Assembly (NCBI GenBank): GCA_019694455.1 | Contig: JAIBBY010000001.1 | Location: 248,001-312,000, forward strand | From: Pirellulales bacterium | Lineage (GTDB): Bacteria > Planctomycetota > Planctomycetia > Pirellulales > JAEUIK01 | DNA length: 64,000 nucleotides | Direction of reading: 5' to 3' | In this document: positions 18,501 to 26,943 of the stretch, in pieces | Numbering within the stretch: position 1 is the first letter of the stretch | Layout of the letters: each line of letters starts with the position of its first letter | The notes under the pieces: model-generated | Databases searched by the model: none | What the model saw: only the letters and a program-made list of their open reading frames with translations | Told to the model about the DNA's origin: nothing | Translations under genes and position numbers: made by a program

Positions 18501-18904
18501 CGCTCACGCCGGGCGCCAATGCCGCCACTGATCCGCGGGACGACGGCTATTTGCGGCTACCAGAGATCTATGAGCTCGATCTCTCCGCCTGCGAGTTGGC
18601 AATCCTCAGCGCATGCCAGACCAATTACGGGCCGCAGCAGCAGGGGGAAGGAGTATGGGCGTTGTCGCGGGGGTTCGTGGTGGCCGGAGCGCAGCGCGTG
18701 GTGGCCAGCAACTGGCTGGTCGACGATCAAGCCGCCGCCAGCGCCGTGAGCTACTTCTGCGCGGGCGTCGCGCAGGCTGAGAAAAAGGATCAAACACCCA
18801 ACTACGCGCGGGCACTACAGGCGGCCAAGCGCTACGTTCGCCAGCAACCGCGCTGGCAAGACCCATACTACTGGGCCACATTCGTGCTGGTGGGACCAGA
18901 GTAG
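15560..18904 (+). CDS. Secreted TPR-repeat protein with C-terminal CHAT (caspase-like) protease domain
   Basis: The 1114-residue protein begins with a signal peptide (about residues 1-24, ending REAEA-like RAEAND). Residues about 30-600 are TPR repeats of the kinesin-light-chain type (A..LLEAYS.Q..F.EAAA, ALAMRERFLGPDDPAVADSL). A coiled-coil rich in Glu/Arg covers about 630-690. The C-terminal third is a CHAT domain with both catalytic residues in family context: His966 in HFACHG and Cys1019 in LSACQT, then GEGVWALSRGFVVAGA and a final DPYYWATFVLVG. CHAT domains belong to clan CD cysteine peptidases with separase and caspases. The signal peptide puts it outside the cytoplasm; the substrate is unknown. 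No partner gene is adjacent, as the RND operon converges on it. Confidence 0.92.
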   Translation: MFTRARLTAIVCGIALFGSTRAEANDVAEFNRLGRELRSQTDARQYAQAEASARQMVALAEGSLADHPDALTQALHGLGYVLVQERKHSEAVTVLRRAAQLHESAPDPKTANAYSVALLLAEAYSTQNQFSEAAAAYGRAASIATSAFGAEHDTVVDALRSQGIESSNGGQGAAAEEQFAAALAMAERLHGASALEVARVLNDLGHARYRQRRSREAIEPLERAVRILEAADDSEAISLARALRDLAMAESLVGKMQSAEAHLTRALALFEKLRGPDHLDVIDTLYSMGRLLHDQGRYREAAIVLTRALKSVGQSVEVSDPLASYLLRDLAHQYWHEGKYAESEPLHRQALAMRERFLGPDDPAVADSLMEVADLLIMQKQIAEAQRLAERALTILERHHGVDSPRLTDALIQLAKLKLGDQQYSAAEQLLQRALRIQDAASDFYAINSINIHTILGRVLELAGRFEEAEKSYQQALAFATALPGDTLDRKSEVLRDLALLYFRMERWGDAEAIVDDVVTNYNREINSPGDRSVCYVLRAQLAWRAGRKSEAIEDLREAQALAELARAQLPGNEQDRAAGFERYLKPFQLMVAWQAEAGNPSEAFTAAERGRARSLLDELTLAGADLQLGRPAAERQRLAEQERELKTRVADLERQLSLAANDAERRTLLADLEQARGDYYEFYNEQRTSSPLFRSHLSAGSGPPRLRQIQQRVVPERGHMLLYCLGTESGHVLSIGRDSATVEPLSIDDAQAQVLGVSAGPLTIDRMEEALLSDSGGVLRQLAKPGREPLVIDKLAALWQVLAPEATRQAIAAGEIESLIVVPDAALASLPFEALVLEAGANPKYLLDTSAAVRYAPSATVLFNLLMAHEEPTSVVAQPVLSVGNPNYRPREATSSAREQAATDVATRAGGALSQLPYSDLEVNWVQEAFDGKPSRTMVLRGDSATEAQVRSLIAGKRIVHFACHGLVDQSLGNFFGALALTPGANAATDPRDDGYLRLPEIYELDLSACELAILSACQTNYGPQQQGEGVWALSRGFVVAGAQRVVASNWLVDDQAAASAVSYFCAGVAQAEKKDQTPNYARALQAAKRYVRQQPRWQDPYYWATFVLVGPE

Positions 18905-18928
18905 TGAAGGGGGGCTATCGGCGACGGT

Positions 18929-21900
18929 TCACTGCCCGCTAGCGACCAAACCCGCAGGCAACAGTTCCGCATCGCGGGTCGGCGCAGGGGTGACGCTTGG
19001 CTCCTTCTCGTTACGCTTGAGCCAAGCGGCGACGCGCGTGGCTGCACGAGCCGTCAGTCCACTGATATCGTCCCACAGCGAATAGGCCACCGGGGTAATC
19101 AGCAGCGTGAGCAACAGCGACAAGGTTTGTCCGCCCAGAATCACCTTGGCCATGCTGGCGCGACTGGCGGCGCCAGGACCTTCGCCCATGGCGATGGGGA
19201 CCATCGCGGCCACCAGCATGAGCGTGGTCATCAAGATGGGCCGCAGGCGCGTGGCGTTGGCCTCCATGATGGCGGCGTCACGAGTCAGTCCTTGCCCACG
19301 CAGCACGTTGGTGTAGTCGATCTGCAAGATGCCGTTCTTCTTGACGATGCCAAACAGCATGAACAGGCCGAAGATGGCGTAGATGTCCATCGTGGTCCGC
19401 AACAGCACCAGCGACAACAGCGCGAACGGCAGCGTGAGCGGCAGCGCGAGCAAGATGGTAATGGGGTGGGTGAAGCTCTCGAATTGCGCGGCCAACACCA
19501 TATACATAAAGAGAAAGCTCAGCCCGAACGCGACCAAGAAGTTGGAGTTCGATTCCTTGAGCATCTTGGCGCGGCCAATGAACTCGAACGAGTAATCACT
19601 CGGCAAGTTGAGCGTGTGGAGATAGGCCGATAGCTTGTCGACGGCGTCCCCCAGCGCAACGCCTTCCAGGTTGGCCATCACCACCACCTGCCGTTGACGA
19701 TTGAAGCGGTCAATCGTGGCCGGTCCGGTCGCCTCTTTCAATTGGGCAACGTTGGAGAGTTGCGTCAACCCGACGCGCGAAGGAATCGTGAGCAGGCTGA
19801 TCGCATCGGGATTGTCGCGGAAGGGAAGATCGGCGCGGAGCCAGACGTCGTACTGCTCGTCGAACTCCTTGTACTTGCCGACGATCTCGCCGCCGATCAG
19901 CACATTGAGCGTGCTGGCGATGGTTTGAATCGGGATGCCCAGGTCGCTCGCCTTTTCACGGTCGATGCGGACCCGCAACTCCGGCTTGCGGAGCGAGAGA
20001 CTGGTGTCGACATCGACAAAGTGCCCTTGTTGGCGCATCCAACCGGTGATCTGGTCGGCGAAGACTTGCAGCTTGGCAAGGTCGGGACCGCTGAGATTGA
20101 GATCGACCGCCACTTGGCGGAAGCCGGACGACTGAAACGCCTGCACCTCCTGCACGGCGGCGCGCAGGTCGGGATAGTCCTTGAGAATTTCGCGGGCGTC
20201 GCGCATCACGTCGAACTGGGTGTAGTCGCGATCGCGCAGGTCGACCATGCGAACATAGATTTGTCCGCTGGTGACATCCCCCTGGCCCTTGGAAACACGG
20301 CCGGTCGTGTCGCCGATCACGGTGAACAGGTTGGTCACGCCGCGCAGCTTGCGCAGCCGCGCTTCCATTTCTTGAAAGACGCCGTCGGCCCGCTCCAGCG
20401 TGTAACCCTCCGGCATGGTGGCGACCACCTGGAACTCGCTCTGATCGTCTTGCGGCACGAACTCCATGCCAACCAGCCGAAAGATGGCGGGCGTGGAAAA
20501 CAGCAGCAACGCCGAAACGCCCACCACGACCCAGCGATGCCGCAGCGACCAGCGAAGTATCCAGGCATAGGCGTTTTGGATCATCATCCAGAAACGGCCC
20601 GACTTGCTGCCGTGATGCTTTTCGTCGAGCTTGAGAAAGCGCGAGCAGAGCATGGGGGTCATGGTGAACGAGATGCACATGCTGAGAAAGACGGCAAACG
20701 CCACCACAAAGCCAAAGCTGTTGAAGAAGCGGCCGACACGGCCCGACATGAACGCCACCGGCACAAAGATCACCAGCAGCGAGAGCGTGGTGGCGACCAC
20801 CGCCAGTGCAATTTCGCGAGTGGCGGTGCTGGCCGCCTTACGGGCGCTATATCCGTGTTCTTCCATGTGGCGGAAGATGTTTTCGTGAACCACCACGGCG
20901 TCGTCGATCACGATGCCGACGGCCAAGATCAGGCCGAGCATGGTGATGTTGTTGAGCGTGAAGCCCATCCAATCCATGAAGGCGAAAGTGGCCACAATCG
21001 AGGTGGGAATGCTGAGCGCGGCGATGACCGTGGTGCGCCAATCGCGAATAAACAACAAGATGGTCAAGCTGACCAGAGCGGCCGCCAGCACTAGGTGAAA
21101 CTTCACCTCTTCGATCGAGGTCTTGATGAACCGCGATTGATCGCGGATGACATTGGTGGTGATGTCGGCGGGCAGCAACGGGCGAATCTGATCAAGCCGC
21201 GCCTTGACGGCGTCGACCACTTGCACGGTGTTGGTGCCCGACTGCTTTTGCACGATGAGGCTGACCGCCTTTTCGCCATCAAGGCGCGAGAGGCCGCGCG
21301 GCTCTTCGTAAGAATCTTCCACGCGGCCGATGTCGCGGATGCGGATCGGGTAGCCGTCGCGGTTGGTGACGATGAGATCGGCGAAATCGCTGGCGTTCTC
21401 GACGCGCCCCATGGTGCGGAGCACCAGTTCTTGCGAACCTTCGTCCACGCGTCCGCCCGGCAATTCCAGGTTTTGCCGCTGTAGCGATTGCCGCACGTCG
21501 TCGATGCTCAGGCGATAGCCAGTCAGGCTGGCGGCGTCGATGTGTATATTGATCGCGCGCGGCTGTCCGCCGACCAAGATCACGGCGCCGACGTTGGGGA
21601 CCGTTTCGAGCAGTTCCTTGATGCGTTTCTTGGCGATCTCGGTCACTTCGCGCAGATTGCGGCGCCCCGACACGGCGATCGTCATCACCGGCGCCGCGTC
21701 GAGTTCGAACTTGTCGATGATCGGCGGGTCGGTTCCCTCGGGCAGTTGCGCCTGAATCGTGGAGATCTTGTCGCGCACCTCCTGCGCGGCGGTGTCGCCT
21801 GTCTTTTCAAGCACAAACTGAACCACGACCTGCGAGATGCCCTCCTTGGTGGTGGATCGCAGCTCATCGATGCCGGAGATGGTGTTGACGATCTCCTCGA

Positions 21901-22099
21901 TCGGCTTGGTGACGCCCGTCTCCATCTCTTCCACGCTGGCGCCGCGCAAGGTGGTGGTGATGACGACGACCGGCAAATCGACGTTGGGAAACAGGTCCAC
22001 GCCCAAGCGCGCATAGCTGGCGATGCCGAGCACTACAGGCGCGGTCACCAGCATGCAGGTGAAGATGGGCCGCTTGATGCAAAGATCCCAAATGGTCAT
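18929..22099 (-). CDS. RND-family efflux transporter, HAE1 (AcrB/MexB-like) subunit
   Basis: The 1056 residues match the normal AcrB length. It starts MTIWDLCIKRPIFT, the usual first-helix signature, and has the GxxLVxxVxxL-type repeats of twelve membrane helices and two large periplasmic loops. Helix 4 contains GIVIDDAVVVHENIFR with the paired Asp of the proton relay. PVAFMSGRVGRFF and the late LFGIVKKNGILQIDYTN are also family marks. It exports drugs or lipids using proton motive force, in a tripartite pump with the membrane-fusion protein encoded just upstream. The two genes overlap as ATGA (22096-22099). An outer-membrane channel gene is not present in the window. Regulation is probably by the TetR-family gene at the head of the operon. 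Confidence 0.95.
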   Translation of the reverse strand: MTIWDLCIKRPIFTCMLVTAPVVLGIASYARLGVDLFPNVDLPVVVITTTLRGASVEEMETGVTKPIEEIVNTISGIDELRSTTKEGISQVVVQFVLEKTGDTAAQEVRDKISTIQAQLPEGTDPPIIDKFELDAAPVMTIAVSGRRNLREVTEIAKKRIKELLETVPNVGAVILVGGQPRAINIHIDAASLTGYRLSIDDVRQSLQRQNLELPGGRVDEGSQELVLRTMGRVENASDFADLIVTNRDGYPIRIRDIGRVEDSYEEPRGLSRLDGEKAVSLIVQKQSGTNTVQVVDAVKARLDQIRPLLPADITTNVIRDQSRFIKTSIEEVKFHLVLAAALVSLTILLFIRDWRTTVIAALSIPTSIVATFAFMDWMGFTLNNITMLGLILAVGIVIDDAVVVHENIFRHMEEHGYSARKAASTATREIALAVVATTLSLLVIFVPVAFMSGRVGRFFNSFGFVVAFAVFLSMCISFTMTPMLCSRFLKLDEKHHGSKSGRFWMMIQNAYAWILRWSLRHRWVVVGVSALLLFSTPAIFRLVGMEFVPQDDQSEFQVVATMPEGYTLERADGVFQEMEARLRKLRGVTNLFTVIGDTTGRVSKGQGDVTSGQIYVRMVDLRDRDYTQFDVMRDAREILKDYPDLRAAVQEVQAFQSSGFRQVAVDLNLSGPDLAKLQVFADQITGWMRQQGHFVDVDTSLSLRKPELRVRIDREKASDLGIPIQTIASTLNVLIGGEIVGKYKEFDEQYDVWLRADLPFRDNPDAISLLTIPSRVGLTQLSNVAQLKEATGPATIDRFNRQRQVVVMANLEGVALGDAVDKLSAYLHTLNLPSDYSFEFIGRAKMLKESNSNFLVAFGLSFLFMYMVLAAQFESFTHPITILLALPLTLPFALLSLVLLRTTMDIYAIFGLFMLFGIVKKNGILQIDYTNVLRGQGLTRDAAIMEANATRLRPILMTTLMLVAAMVPIAMGEGPGAASRASMAKVILGGQTLSLLLTLLITPVAYSLWDDISGLTARAATRVAAWLKRNEKEPSVTPAPTRDAELLPAGLVASGQ

Positions 22100-23397
22100 G
22101 GGCCGGTCCTCCGCGCCACGCTGGCTGGCGGCTGTTCGCGCAGTTGCACCGCCGCCCCATCGGCTAGTTGCGACTGGCCACTGGTGACGACCACACTATT
22201 GGGTTGGAGCCGCTCACCCACTTCGACCCAACCGCGCCCGCGCACGCCGGGAGAGACTTCGACTTCGTACGCGCGGCCATCGCGCACTTCAAACACCTTG
22301 GTGACGCCGGCAAAGCTGACCAGTGCTTCCAGCGGAATGGTGCGCGCCTGATTGTCGACGCGCGTGAGCACCGCGAATTTGGCGAAGCCGCCCGCCTTCA
22401 AGCGGCGCTCGGAGTTTTGGATCAGCGCCTCGATCTCAAATGTGCGCGTCCGCGAATCGATCGTCGGATTGACACGCGACACCTTGCCCTCGAAAACCTC
22501 CTCACCATACGCCTCGACCTGCAGTTTGACCGTTTGTCCGGTCGTGACCTCGGCGCTGTAGCGCTCCGGGATTGTGCCCGTCAACTTGAGCGGGTGGTCC
22601 ATAACCAATCGCATGAGGGTGGTGGCGGCGGTGGAGCGAACCATTTCGCCTTCGGAGACGAGTCGCTCGGCGATTACATACTCGCCGGTGGCCGCCACAT
22701 CGCCCGCCAGCTCTGGAAAGGTCGGCGCCAGGATCCGAGTGTCGTCCAGCCGTTGCCGCGCCATGGCCAGCGCTGCCCGCCGGAGGCGCGCGGCGGCGAG
22801 CGTGGCCTCTGCCTCCAGCCGCGTTTGCTGCAAATTAGCGTCGGCCACATTGAGATCGGTGAGCACCTGATCCATTTCCTGCTCGGTGGCCACGTTGCGC
22901 TGGCGCAAGCTCTCGACGCGCGTCTTCTTCTTCGCGGCGTTGTCGAGCAGGTACTGCGCCCGCACGACGCTGGGCAACTGCGCCACGTCGAAAGTGTCGT
23001 CTGGCGGCTGCTTGAGCCCCAGTCGGGCTAGCTCCAGCTCCAAGGCGCGCTGCGCTTCGTCGACCGCCAACTCGAAGTCGGTGGCGTCGAGTTCAATGAG
23101 CAGCTCGCCGGGGCGAACCCGATCGCCCACGTCGTGATGCAACCGCGTCACGCGCCCCTCAACCTTTGGGGTGAGGGTCACTTCTTCATACCCCAGCAAG
23201 GTTCCCACCGCGCCGACGGTTCGTTGCACGGAGCGCTCTTCCACGTTGGCGGTGGTGACGACCACAGGCGCCGGCTCGGCGGCGGCCTTCGATTGAGCTG
23301 GCGCGTCGGTATGTGAATGTGAGCAGCCCACGCAGGTGGCGATGAGCGCCCACAGGGCAGTCAGTCGGAGGGAGGCCAGAGTGAGATTCGATCTCAT
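22096..23397 (-). CDS. RND efflux periplasmic adaptor (membrane fusion protein, HlyD/AcrA-like)
   Basis: The 433-residue protein starts with a hydrophobic leader ending CVGC, a probable lipoprotein attachment site. The lipoyl/barrel-sandwich halves are recognisable (VEGRVTRLHHDVGDRVRPGELLIELD and EVFEGKVSRVNPTIDSRTRTFEIEA in order), with an alpha-helical hairpin rich in Ala/Arg between them at about 110-215. It would bridge the RND pump to an outer-membrane channel. Its stop overlaps the pump start by four bases, and the tetR stop lies 49 bases upstream. The C-terminal part has the expected VVTSGQSQLADGAAV ending. Confidence 0.93.
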   Translation of the reverse strand: MRSNLTLASLRLTALWALIATCVGCSHSHTDAPAQSKAAAEPAPVVVTTANVEERSVQRTVGAVGTLLGYEEVTLTPKVEGRVTRLHHDVGDRVRPGELLIELDATDFELAVDEAQRALELELARLGLKQPPDDTFDVAQLPSVVRAQYLLDNAAKKKTRVESLRQRNVATEQEMDQVLTDLNVADANLQQTRLEAEATLAAARLRRAALAMARQRLDDTRILAPTFPELAGDVAATGEYVIAERLVSEGEMVRSTAATTLMRLVMDHPLKLTGTIPERYSAEVTTGQTVKLQVEAYGEEVFEGKVSRVNPTIDSRTRTFEIEALIQNSERRLKAGGFAKFAVLTRVDNQARTIPLEALVSFAGVTKVFEVRDGRAYEVEVSPGVRGRGWVEVGERLQPNSVVVTSGQSQLADGAAVQLREQPPASVARRTGP

Positions 23398-23446
23398 AAC
23401 CAGGTCGTCGTTCTATTTAGGAGGGAGTCGAAGGCGGGAAGTCGTT

Positions 23447-24100
23447 TCAATTGCCAGCGGGCGCCGCGCCGCGTTCGGTATCGCTCAGAATGCCGAAGAG
23501 CACGATGTCCATAATGTCGCGAAATTGGTCGTCGACCGATTGTTCGCGGCCAGCGAAGTAGTTGGTGAACATGGCCCCGTACAGCAATTCGCCAAGCACG
23601 GTCACCAGTCGCTGTGGAGGGATATTGCGGATGCGCCCCCGCTCAGCAAGTTGGCGAGCCAGTTCGTGTCCTTTGCCATGATTGCGCTCTCGATAGATGA
23701 AGTAGGTGGGCTTCTTTCGATCACGAAAGAAGGCCCGCTCTTGTATGAAGAGTTCGACGATGTAAGGGTTCGCATCGAAAAACTCCAGGTACGCGCGCAC
23801 TGCACGCTGCATGCCTAGCAGCGGATCGTCGGCAGAGGCGATCGATTGATCGATCAGCGCGTCCAACCGCTGCATGCCAGCGTCGACCGCGGCCAAAAAG
23901 AGCGCCGATTTCGAGCGGAAATAGCGATAGATGGTCCCTTTGGAAACGCCGATTTGCTGGGCGACGATCTCCAGGTCGGTCTTGGAGAAACCGCGCTTGG
24001 CGAAAATTCGCCCGGCGGCGTCGAGGATTTGCTCGCGCCTTTGTGCGCGCAGCGCCTGATCGCGTGGTCGGCCCGGTTTTCGCGTCGAGAGGGGGGGCAT
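23447..24100 (-). CDS. TetR/AcrR-family transcriptional regulator
   Basis: The 217-residue protein has an N-terminal TetR helix-turn-helix (REQILDAAGRIFAKRGF, IGVSKGTIYRYFRSKSALF) and a helical ligand-binding C-terminal domain. It is the first gene of the operon that continues with the membrane-fusion protein and the RND pump, so it most likely represses that pump and itself, with release on binding a pump substrate. A palindromic site 25-40 bases upstream of its start supports autoregulation. A poly-basic N-terminal arm (RKPGRPRDQALRAQRR) precedes the HTH, as is common in AcrR-type members. Confidence 0.92.
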   Translation of the reverse strand: MPPLSTRKPGRPRDQALRAQRREQILDAAGRIFAKRGFSKTDLEIVAQQIGVSKGTIYRYFRSKSALFLAAVDAGMQRLDALIDQSIASADDPLLGMQRAVRAYLEFFDANPYIVELFIQERAFFRDRKKPTYFIYRERNHGKGHELARQLAERGRIRNIPPQRLVTVLGELLYGAMFTNYFAGREQSVDDQFRDIMDIVLFGILSDTERGAAPAGN

Positions 24101-24124
24101 CGGCAGGCGCCTGACAATAAATAA

Positions 24125-24140
24125 CTGACTAGTCCGTCAG
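24125..24140. promoter_or_regulatory. Candidate TetR-family operator
   Basis: CTGACTAGTCCGTCAG has 5-base arms CTGAC/GTCAG around a 6-base centre and nests the perfect 8-base palindrome GACTAGTC at 24127-24134. It lies 25 bases upstream of the tetR start in the only leader of the tetR-MFP-RND operon. The size and symmetry fit a TetR dimer site. Confidence 0.5.
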
Positions 24141-24395
24141 CAAACCAAGGCATATTAGCCCGCCGTCAAAATAGGGACAATGCCACTTTTGGGGTAGGCA
24201 TTCTGGTGCTGCTGTTGTTCGCCCCAATCTCGAATCGATTCAAGATGGCCAGCCGGTCAACATGCAGTAACGCCTCCGCGGCGCAATGCCACAAAGCAGG
24301 AATGTCAAAGGGGTTAAGAGGTGAGACTGGAATTCTGGGGTGACGCTGTCCGATCGAAACGGACTGAAGCGGTTCGCGACACGGTAAAGCGTCCG

Positions 24396-26372
24396 CTACG
24401 CCTCTTCCTGTCGGCGCGCCAGCGCCACGGCTTGGCCATTGGCCTCCGCACGACGAACAGCGGGGCCGATCAGCTCTTCCAAGTCCTTTTCCGCCAGCAC
24501 CTCCTGCGTAACCAGCGCTTGGGCAACGCGATCGAGCTTGTCGCGAGACTGGGCAAGCATCGAGTGGGCTCGGTCGGCCGCCTCTTGCAAGATGCGCGAC
24601 ACTTCTTCGTCGATAAGCTTTGCGGTGTGCTCGCTGAACTCGCGCGGCTCCGCCATCTCTTTGCCCAGAAACGGATGCTCTTCGCCGGTGCGGAACGCGA
24701 CCGGGCCAACCCGTTCGCTCATGCCCCAATGCGTCACCATCCGCCGCGCCAGTTGAGTGGCCCGCTTCAGGTCGTCCTCGGCGCCAGCGCTATACTCGCC
24801 GAACACCAGCTTTTCGGCGGCGCGACCTCCCATGATGAAAACCAAGCGGGCGTGCAGTTCGCTCTCGCTGATGTTAAGCCGATCTTCCTCCGGCACGAGT
24901 TGTGTGACTCCCAGGCCGCGCCCGCGCGGGATGATCGTCACCTTATGAAGCCGTTCTGCGCCGGGGAGCAACCACACCAATAGCGCATGCCCCGCCTCGT
25001 GATAGGCGGTCATCCGCTTCTCCTTGCCGTTCAGCACTTCCTCACGTTTGGGGCCCATAAGCACTCGGTCACGCGCCCATTCAAAATCTTCCATCTCCAC
25101 CAGGTCTTTGCCTTGGCGGGTTGCCCACAGCGCCGCCTCGTTGACCAAGTTGCGCAGATCGGCGCCGGTAAGCCCAATGGAGCCGGCGGCGATCCGCTCC
25201 AGGTCGACATCGGGACTGAGTGGCACGTCGCGAATATGCACCTTAAGAATCGCCAGCCGCCCCTTGAGCGTGGGACGATCGACCGTCACATGTCGATCAA
25301 ACCGGCCGGGGCGCAGTAGCGCCGGATCGAGCACGTCGGGGCGATTGGTGGCGGCGAGCACGATGACTGCTTCGCTAGGGCTGAAGCCATCCATCTCGCT
25401 CAGGATTTGATTGAGCGTTTGCTCGCGCTCGTCGTGGCCGCCCCCCAAACCAGCGCCACGGACACGTCCCACGGCGTCGATCTCGTCAATGAACAAGATG
25501 CACGGCGCGGCGTCCTTGGCCGTTTTGAACATGTCGCGCACCCGGCTGGCGCCGACGCCGACAAACATTTGAATGAACTCCGATCCGCTGATGGAGAAAA
25601 ACGGCACGCCCGCCTCGCCCGCCACCGCTTTGGCGAGCAGCGTCTTACCCGTGCCGGGCGGACCCATCAACAGCGTTCCCTTGGGTATTCGCCCGCCAAG
25701 ACGGCGGAATCGATCGGGGCTCTTGAGAAACTCGACGACCTCCTGCAGATCGTTCTTCACCCCCTCCAGTCCGGCCACATCTTCAAAGGTGACGCGTTTC
25801 GTCGAATTATCGTAGCGGCGGGCTGGGCTCTTGTTGAAACCGCCCAAGATGCCGCCGCCGAGCATTTGATCGCGCGTGCGGCGGAACATTAGATACATCA
25901 CGCCCAGCACCAGCAGGGTGAGGCCCAGATAGGTCATCATCACCAGCGCCGTGCCGTCGCCGCGCTGATGAAAGCGCACGGGAATTTGCTTTTCGAGCAA
26001 TATCTCGCGAACGTCCGGCTCGACCACGGGATGAATTTCGGTTACGAAATTCTGTTTCAGCTTGGGGCGAGTGCCGTCGTTGTTTTTGCGGTTGGGGTTG
26101 GGGTCGCGTGGCGGCGTGACAAAGCGGCCATAAACCTCCTGGTCGACAATTTCGACCTCGGCCACATTGCCAGCCAACGCCTGCTGGCGAAAGAAATCGT
26201 ACTTGATCGACGATCGACTGGCGGGCGCCTGCACAAACCACATTAGCACCAGCGTGACGAGCATGAGCAGCATCAGCCACGTGGCAGGAGAATTCCAAGG
26301 CGGACGAGCCAGCGCTAAGGCGAGGCGATTTTTGGTAGGCTCCGCTTGCACTGGGACTCCTGTTGCGGCCAC
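24396..26372 (-). CDS. ftsH: ATP-dependent zinc metalloprotease FtsH
   Basis: The 658-residue membrane protease has helices at about 30-48 and 141-163 flanking the periplasmic domain. The AAA+ domain has Walker A GPPGTGKT at 237-244, Walker [10 protein letters not shown] near 292-300, and an arginine-finger region PGRFDRHV. The zinc site HEAGH is at 458-462, with the third ligand expected in the Asp-rich [12 protein letters not shown]. Members degrade misfolded membrane proteins and regulators such as LpxC. The periplasmic part has an unusual basic Pro/Asn-rich insert (about 87-105). The start used is GTG at 26372; there is no clear ribosome site, so a nearby start is possible. Planctomycetes usually carry several FtsH paralogues, so this may not be the housekeeping copy. 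Confidence 0.94.
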   Translation of the reverse strand: MAATGVPVQAEPTKNRLALALARPPWNSPATWLMLLMLVTLVLMWFVQAPASRSSIKYDFFRQQALAGNVAEVEIVDQEVYGRFVTPPRDPNPNRKNNDGTRPKLKQNFVTEIHPVVEPDVREILLEKQIPVRFHQRGDGTALVMMTYLGLTLLVLGVMYLMFRRTRDQMLGGGILGGFNKSPARRYDNSTKRVTFEDVAGLEGVKNDLQEVVEFLKSPDRFRRLGGRIPKGTLLMGPPGTGKTLLAKAVAGEAGVPFFSISGSEFIQMFVGVGASRVRDMFKTAKDAAPCILFIDEIDAVGRVRGAGLGGGHDEREQTLNQILSEMDGFSPSEAVIVLAATNRPDVLDPALLRPGRFDRHVTVDRPTLKGRLAILKVHIRDVPLSPDVDLERIAAGSIGLTGADLRNLVNEAALWATRQGKDLVEMEDFEWARDRVLMGPKREEVLNGKEKRMTAYHEAGHALLVWLLPGAERLHKVTIIPRGRGLGVTQLVPEEDRLNISESELHARLVFIMGGRAAEKLVFGEYSAGAEDDLKRATQLARRMVTHWGMSERVGPVAFRTGEEHPFLGKEMAEPREFSEHTAKLIDEEVSRILQEAADRAHSMLAQSRDKLDRVAQALVTQEVLAEKDLEELIGPAVRRAEANGQAVALARRQEEA

Positions 26373-26496
26373 ATGGAATGAACAGCGCCGGCGCTGGGCC
26401 CGGGGCGCATTGCGTCAAGGAATTCTACCGAGACTGATTCGTTTTTTCGATGCTGGCGCGCTGTTAGGCGCCCAGTAGGCTTGATTTCGTCTTCTG

Positions 26497-26943
26497 ATGG
26501 CTATGACAAACGCGTTCGACGCCAATTCTGCCGTCAAACGCCGCGGTGCGGTCGCCGTCATCGTGCGCGACGAGCGATTGCTGGTTATTCGCCGTTCGCG
26601 GCATGTGCCGGCGCCTGGCCGACTCTGTTTTCCGGGCGGCGGAATCGAGCCAGACGAAAGCGAGGAAATCGCGCTCATCCGCGAAATTCGTGAGGAATTG
26701 AACGTGAGCGTCCGTCCGGTAAGGCGGCTGTGGAGCAGCATCACGCCATGGGGTGTGGCGTTGGCCTGGTGGTTGGCCGATTTGCCGACAGACGCTGCGC
26801 CGGTGGCGACCCCTGCCGAAGTGGAGTCGATTCACTGGTACACGATCGACGAAATGCGCAATCTGGCTGAACTGCTCGAGAGCAACCACGATTTCCTCGC
26901 CGCGCTCGCGCGAGGCGAGTTTTCACTCGGTAGCGAACCCTAA
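26497..26943 (+). CDS. Nudix hydrolase
   Basis: The 148-residue protein has one Nudix domain. The 23-residue Nudix box starts GGGIEPDESEEIAL and continues with the catalytic REIREEL, matching GX5EX7REUXEEXGU apart from Asn in place of the last Gly. The preceding RRGAVAVIVRDERLLVIRRS is the usual first strand pair. The substrate, a nucleoside diphosphate linked to X, cannot be told from sequence. ATG 26497 and ATG 26503 are both possible starts. It is divergent from ftsH, and its stop overlaps the stop of the next, opposite-strand gene by three bases. Confidence 0.88.
   Translation: MAMTNAFDANSAVKRRGAVAVIVRDERLLVIRRSRHVPAPGRLCFPGGGIEPDESEEIALIREIREELNVSVRPVRRLWSSITPWGVALAWWLADLPTDAAPVATPAEVESIHWYTIDEMRNLAELLESNHDFLAALARGEFSLGSEP

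Noticed and set aside
19694-21094. 466-codon open frame antisense to the RND pump
   Set aside because: It mirrors the coding frame of a well-conserved pump, its product is rich in His, Arg and Asp as expected of a shadow, and it has no ribosome site or domain.
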